Assembly: GCA_016342685.1 (NCBI GenBank)
Contig: JAEINU010000003.1
Span: 496,001-560,000 of the forward strand
Source of the DNA: Bacteroidales bacterium
Lineage (GTDB): Bacteria; Bacteroidota; Bacteroidia; Bacteroidales; UBA12077
DNA length: 64,000 nt
Direction: 5' to 3'
The translations under genes and the position numbers were made by a program. Each line of letters begins with the position of its first letter. Within the stretch, counting starts at the first letter, position 1. The notes below the pieces were generated by a model. That model searched no databases and had not been told where the DNA came from. It saw only the letters and a list, made by a program, of their open reading frames with translations. Positions 60,279 to 64,000 of the stretch are shown here, piece by piece.

Positions 60279-60509
60279 TAGCAACTATTTTAAGGTAAAT
60301 TACATCTCTAAAATAGAGAAAAAAAAGAAATTATTTCTTTTTTTTGACAAGATACTTTTTGTTTGGTTTAAAAACGCATTTGATTCAAAATTTATAGACT
60401 TATCAGAACTTTTTAAAGAAATAATCGTTTTTATTAAAGACGCATTACTATTTTAAGGTTTGTTATTTTATTAAAAAAGATTTAACTTGTATAAACACAT
60501 ATTTGAATT

Positions 60510-61103
60510 ATGGGAATGTATCTCGATTTCGATTTTCTGAATATTGATCACGAAAATCTAGTTCCAAGTCAAGGTAGGATACTCATTTCTGAACCATTGT
60601 TATCTGACTCCTACTTTAAGCGATCTGTTGTTCTAATCACAGAGCACTCGGAGGAGGGAGCTGTTGGTTTTGTTTTAAATAAATCGATTGATATTCCTTT
60701 AAATGAAATACTAGCAGATTTTCCCAGTTTTAAAGCAAAAGTTTATGTAGGAGGCCCGGTTGCAAAAGACACAGTTCACTTTCTACATACGCTCGGAGAG
60801 CTTGTTCCTAATTCTGTTCATGTTACTGATAATATTTATTGGGGTGGCGATTTTGATTGTTTAAAAGAGTTAATAAACGAGGGTATTGTAAAATCGACTC
60901 AGGTACGATTTTTCTTGGGTTATTCAGGTTGGAGTCCCCAACAATTAGAAGAAGAAATTCAAAATAATGCATGGTTAGTTACCGAAGTCGATTCTAAAAA
61001 AATAATGTCTGCCGATAAAAATATTTGGAAAAAAACTTTAAATGAACTGGGGCGTAAATATAAGGTTTGGTCGAATACCCCAGAGAATCCAACAATGAAT
61101 TAG
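60510..61103 (+). CDS. YqgE/AlgH family protein (DUF179)
   Basis: This 197-residue protein has GRILISEPLLSDSYFKRSVVLITEHSEEGAVGFVLNKS and VGGPVAKDTVHFLHTLGEL, then RFFLGYSGWSPQQLEEEIQNNAWLV, all typical of YqgE/AlgH. The biochemical role is not settled; AlgH affects alginate and redox enzymes in Pseudomonas. A near -7 element (CATATTTG at 60498-60505) lies 4 bases upstream of the ATG. It overlaps the 3' end of the convergent aminotransferase gene by 4 bp. Confidence 0.92.
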   Translation: MGMYLDFDFLNIDHENLVPSQGRILISEPLLSDSYFKRSVVLITEHSEEGAVGFVLNKSIDIPLNEILADFPSFKAKVYVGGPVAKDTVHFLHTLGELVPNSVHVTDNIYWGGDFDCLKELINEGIVKSTQVRFFLGYSGWSPQQLEEEIQNNAWLVTEVDSKKIMSADKNIWKKTLNELGRKYKVWSNTPENPTMN

Positions 61104-61957
61104 TTGGTGAAAGCAACCGAATTTAACTTCTCGATTAGTTTTTTAGAATTTTGATTAAAGTAGCGTTTTTCTTTATATGCTAGTACCCACTGAATCCCTT
61201 TTATACTGTTCGTTAAAAATACTTCATCAGCATTTAATAAATCATTTTCTGTAATTGATGATTCGTGATTAATTTCAAAACCAACTTCATCTGCAATTTT
61301 AAGAATTTGTTTACGCATAATGCCGGCTACAGGGCCATCCTTTAAAGACGGTGTTGACATAGTACGTCCCTTAATAAGAAATAAATTAGAACTAATTCCC
61401 TCAATTAAGTTTCCTTTCTCGTTTAACAGAATGCAATCGTTTAGTTTTTTTTCTTGGGCAAACATCCCAGCCATCACATAAATTAAAGCATTGGAAGTTT
61501 TTAAATTTGAAAACCGATTTATTGGCTTTTTAATATCCTTAAAGATATCAATAATAAAACCTTTCTGATTTAATTCGAAATGATGATTTTCGATGTATTC
61601 GGTTTCTACTAGATAAGATACACTATTATCGATTGGTGTATATTTGCCACCATCATTTCTAAAAACGCTTAGTCGGATTCGTACTCCTTGATACAACTTG
61701 TTTTTATGCAATAGCTTTATAATTTCCTTTTTAACGACGGTGGTTTTAAATATCTCAGGAACGCTCATTTTTAATTCTTGCATTCCATAGATCAATCGAA
61801 CCATATGATCCTCAAAGAATTGAATTTCGGTTCCATTGCCGTGCATTGTTTCAAATAAAGCATCTCCATAACAAAAGGCCCTATTTTTATAGCTTAAGCC
61901 GAAATTATCTTTAAAGTGATAATCACCATTGAATAATATAAAGGAGTTTACTGCCAT
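61100..61957 (-). CDS. Class IV aminotransferase (D-amino acid/branched-chain/aminodeoxychorismate lyase type)
   Basis: This 285-residue protein has the PLP lysine in FSNLKTSNALIYVMAG and LNEKGNLIEGISSNLFLIKGRTMSTPSLKDGPVAGIMRKQIL, which are the family marks. The start AVNSFILFNGDYHFKDNFGLSYKNRAFCYGDALFETMHGNG is typical of PabC-like or D-amino-acid transaminase members. The substrate (4-amino-4-deoxychorismate, D-alanine or branched-chain amino acids) cannot be told from these motifs. A gap of 77 bp separates it from the GmhB-like gene upstream. Confidence 0.85.
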   Translation of the reverse strand: MAVNSFILFNGDYHFKDNFGLSYKNRAFCYGDALFETMHGNGTEIQFFEDHMVRLIYGMQELKMSVPEIFKTTVVKKEIIKLLHKNKLYQGVRIRLSVFRNDGGKYTPIDNSVSYLVETEYIENHHFELNQKGFIIDIFKDIKKPINRFSNLKTSNALIYVMAGMFAQEKKLNDCILLNEKGNLIEGISSNLFLIKGRTMSTPSLKDGPVAGIMRKQILKIADEVGFEINHESSITENDLLNADEVFLTNSIKGIQWVLAYKEKRYFNQNSKKLIEKLNSVAFTN

Positions 61958-62034
61958 AAGGGGAATTAATATTCAAAACCAAATTACAAAAATCAAATTT
62001 AAACTAAATATTTATTTTCGGTGATTCTGTTTTG

Positions 62035-62529
62035 TTATTTTAATGTGTTGATTATTTGATCGACATAAGATTCTATGTTTTTATTTATTTCGACTTGAAT
62101 TCCCTTTACTCCAGCGTTTTCTGCACATTCTACATCACGCATTTTATCGCCAAGCATAAAAGATTTCTTAGGATCGATATCAAAACGTGCTAAAGCTTTT
62201 TCAATCATTAATGAATTTGGTTTACGACAAATACATTTTTCATTGATACTGTGATGAGGACAATAATAAACCTCTGTAAGCTTCACACCAACTTTATTTA
62301 ATTCATCGGCTAAATATTTATGAATCTCCTCTACGTTTGCGTGAGAATAAAGCTTCTTGGATATTCCTCCCTGATTAGTAATCAGTATCAATAAAAACCC
62401 TTTATCGAATAATATTTTAAGGTTTTCAATTATACCATCATTCAATTTAAACTCGTTTACATTGTAGGTATAATCACCCGGATCATAATTAATAACTCCA
62501 TCTCTATCGAGGAAAACAGCTTTATTCAT
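62035..62529 (-). CDS. HAD-IIIA phosphatase, GmhB-like
   Basis: This 164-residue protein has HAD motif I FLDRDGVIN (D8, D10), motif II LILITNQGG, the zinc-binding CPHHSINEKCICRKP and motif III MLGDKMRDVECAENAG. The Zn loop and length match D-glycero-D-manno-heptose-1,7-bisphosphate 7-phosphatase (GmhB); the alternative is histidinol phosphatase, which has the same fold. GmhB would supply heptose for LPS core. It lies 6 bp from the rhomboid gene, whose stop precedes its start. Confidence 0.85.
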   Translation of the reverse strand: MNKAVFLDRDGVINYDPGDYTYNVNEFKLNDGIIENLKILFDKGFLLILITNQGGISKKLYSHANVEEIHKYLADELNKVGVKLTEVYYCPHHSINEKCICRKPNSLMIEKALARFDIDPKKSFMLGDKMRDVECAENAGVKGIQVEINKNIESYVDQIINTLK

Positions 62530-62535
62530 GCTTTA

Positions 62536-63153
62536 TCAAAAATTAAATAACTGATTCAAAAATACATTAATCAATTTGGGTTCTAAAAGAATTGGGAAAA
62601 GAAACCCAAAAACAGCACCAATAAAATGGGCATCATGATTTACATTGTCTTTACCCCGTTTGCTCATGTATTGTGAATAAACAAGATAGGCAACACCTAA
62701 AATAATTCCGGGTATTGGTATTATAGCATATAATTCAATAGCTCGTAAAGGGAAAAAGAAAATATGAGTAAAAACAATTGCAGAAACGGCTCCTGATGCT
62801 CCAACGGAATTGTACCAATAATCATCTTTATGGTTTTTTATAGATGTTATTGTTGCGAATATCATTCCACCAAAATACAATATTACAAATGACAATACTG
62901 GAGATTTTATTATTCCTTCGACAGCTAATTGTTTAAAAATATTTTCTACAGATTGTCCAAAAGAATATAAAACAAACATGTTTATGAATAAGTGAATCCA
63001 ATCGGCATGTAAAAAACCATGTGATAGAACTCTGAACCATTCTTTTTTATGAAAGACGGAGTATGGATTTAGCTGTAGTTTCCCAAAAAGCGTTCGATTA
63101 TTAAATGCAAGTATAGAAATTATAGATGTTAAGGCAATTAATAAGTATGTCAT
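62536..63153 (-). CDS. Rhomboid family intramembrane serine protease
   Basis: This 205-residue protein has six helices. HLFINM (H54, N58) lies in the second helix, GASGAVSA (S120) is the catalytic Ser, and the paired His is in NHDAHFIGAVFG (H176). WFRVLSHGFLHADWIHLFINM is a family hallmark. It cleaves membrane protein substrates within the bilayer; substrates unknown. It follows the holA gene by 10 bp. Confidence 0.9.
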   Translation of the reverse strand: MTYLLIALTSIISILAFNNRTLFGKLQLNPYSVFHKKEWFRVLSHGFLHADWIHLFINMFVLYSFGQSVENIFKQLAVEGIIKSPVLSFVILYFGGMIFATITSIKNHKDDYWYNSVGASGAVSAIVFTHIFFFPLRAIELYAIIPIPGIILGVAYLVYSQYMSKRGKDNVNHDAHFIGAVFGFLFPILLEPKLINVFLNQLFNF

Positions 63154-63163
63154 AATGTGAAAA

Positions 63164-64000
63164 TTAGTGAAGAATTCGGTAAACTAATTCTTTTAAGAGT
63201 TCTCCATGCGAAGTGCTAACATTATTATAGCCTTTGGATTTTAAATCATACTCTCGTAATAAACTAATAATATCTACTGTTTTCTTTGGATTGTATTGCT
63301 TGGCAGCTTTTTCGTAATCGCCTACAAAATAAGGATTTACTTTTAATGTTGCTGCAACTGTTCTTTTATCACCTTTATTTTTTATAAAATGATACGTAAG
63401 TACTTTACTGTAAAAATGATATAAGGTAGAAATGGTTAAGGTAAATGGATTATCTTTTGGATTATGGCTAAAATAATTTACAATTCGATTTGCTTTTAAA
63501 ACATTCTTTTGAGTTAGTGCTTTATTTAACTCAAAGTTATTGTAATCCTTGCTAATGCCTATGTTTCGTTCAATATGTGATGAGGTTATGTTAAACTCTC
63601 CATCGGGTAAAGTAATAATTAGTTTATCGAGCTCATTTGCAATCTTGCTTAGATCATTTCCAAGATATTCGTTTAACAAGGCTCCAGCACCAGGATCAAT
63701 AGTTCTCTTTTTGTTTTTCAAATAACCATTAATCCAAGAAGGAACTTCGCTGTCGTAAAGTTTTTTCGATTCGTATAAAACACCAGATTCATTAATCGAT
63801 TTGTATAACTTTTTTCGTTTGTCGAGCGTTTTATATTTATAATTTATTACTAATAAGGTTGATTTTAGAGGAGCATTTGCATAATGAATAAGTTCATCGA
63901 TATTTTTAATATTTTGAGCTTCTTTAACAATAATAACCTGATGATTGGCCATCATAGGAAATCTTTTAGCCGAATTAATTACAGTATGTATTTCGGTTTC
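63164..64000 (-). CDS. holA: DNA polymerase III subunit delta, C-terminal part (5' end outside the window)
   Basis: The frame remains open to base 64000, 15 codons beyond the ATG at 63955 (VINSAKRFPMMANHQVIIVKEAQ), so that ATG is internal. About 279 residues are visible: the AAA-like domain 1, then PSWINGYLKNKKRTIDPGAGALLNEYLGNDLSKIANELDKLIITLPDGEFNITSSHIERNIG, and the collar-forming C-terminus. HolA is the clamp-loader subunit that opens the beta clamp. The N-terminus is outside. Confidence 0.9.
   Translation of the reverse strand, partial: ETEIHTVINSAKRFPMMANHQVIIVKEAQNIKNIDELIHYANAPLKSTLLVINYKYKTLDKRKKLYKSINESGVLYESKKLYDSEVPSWINGYLKNKKRTIDPGAGALLNEYLGNDLSKIANELDKLIITLPDGEFNITSSHIERNIGISKDYNNFELNKALTQKNVLKANRIVNYFSHNPKDNPFTLTISTLYHFYSKVLTYHFIKNKGDKRTVAATLKVNPYFVGDYEKAAKQYNPKKTVDIISLLREYDLKSKGYNNVSTSHGELLKELVYRILH

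Noticed and set aside
60172-60456. 94-codon plus-strand reading frame at the 5' end of nhaC
   Set aside because: It is antisense to the nhaC start and runs into AT-rich hairpin sequence; the composition (many Lys, Phe, Ile) suggests noncoding.
1-64000. CRISPR arrays, tRNA or rRNA genes, prophage or intact transposase genes
   Set aside because: No direct-repeat arrays, cloverleaf patterns or recombinase motifs were seen in any frame or intergenic region.

Overview
The window is a low-GC (about one third G+C by eye) chromosomal segment of a member of the Bacteroidota. The signs are TAnnTTTG promoter elements next to start codons, type IX secretion (T9SS) sorting domains and a T9SS plug protein, FISUMP and SprB-like repeat proteins, LytTR two-component genes, Na+-NQR with six subunits, and an almost complete lack of Shine-Dalgarno sequences. 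Na+-NQR, a Cys-type NAD-linked formate dehydrogenase, tungsten-type aldehyde oxidoreductase and an FNR-like regulator point to a facultatively or strictly anaerobic, probably marine, Marinilabiliales-like organism; that placement is inference.

Layout: 1-1.3 kb, 3' end of a TonB-dependent receptor. 1.4-3.8 kb, a secreted metallo-beta-lactamase-fold protein and a HAMP-GAF-coiled-coil membrane protein. 4.0-10.0 kb, a CzcCBA-type metal efflux operon led by a small His-rich exported protein. 10.1 kb, a small Cys-rich membrane protein resembling NqrM. 10.4-14.9 kb, a three-gene NAD-dependent formate dehydrogenase. 15.1-16.4 kb, an ECF sigma factor with two small membrane proteins. 16.5-24.8 kb, proline dehydrogenase, ApbE and nqrABCDEF, all on the minus strand; ApbE would attach FMN to NqrB and NqrC. 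25.2 kb, a Crp/Fnr regulator with all four FNR iron-sulfur cysteines at FNR spacing. 26.1-27.4 kb, a decaying Mrp antiporter operon. 27.4-29.7 kb, a dihydroorotate-dehydrogenase-like enzyme and the T9SS plug protein. 29.9-35.7 kb, an S9 peptidase and an aldehyde:ferredoxin oxidoreductase with MoeB/ThiF-like and MoaD-like partners. 36.4-38.1 kb, a glycerophosphodiester phosphodiesterase and an alpha/beta hydrolase. 38.5-42.2 kb, a T9SS-sorted protein plus FISUMP repeat protein, followed by a decayed second copy of the same pair. 42.5-48.5 kb, a LytS/LytR-type pair, a TolQ-like protein, a serine hydrolase and a MacB-type permease. 48.7-57.1 kb, mostly envelope proteins of unknown role plus PgeF and a B3/4 protein. 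57.3-64 kb, housekeeping genes: msrB, a MESH1-like hydrolase, NhaC, YqgE, a class IV aminotransferase, a GmhB-like phosphatase, a rhomboid protease and the C-terminal part of holA.

Main themes: sodium bioenergetics (NQR, NhaC, a dying Mrp) and reductant metabolism (formate, aldehydes, proline) feeding NADH or reduced ferredoxin. The intergenic regions carry at least two families of palindromic repeats. I found no convincing new multi-gene system. The strongest unusual signals are the decaying mrp operon, the decayed duplicate FISUMP pair, the three-copy ~82-bp palindromic element, the formate dehydrogenase lacking one cluster motif, and the FNR-type sensor beside nqr. No tRNA, rRNA, CRISPR array or intact transposase was seen.
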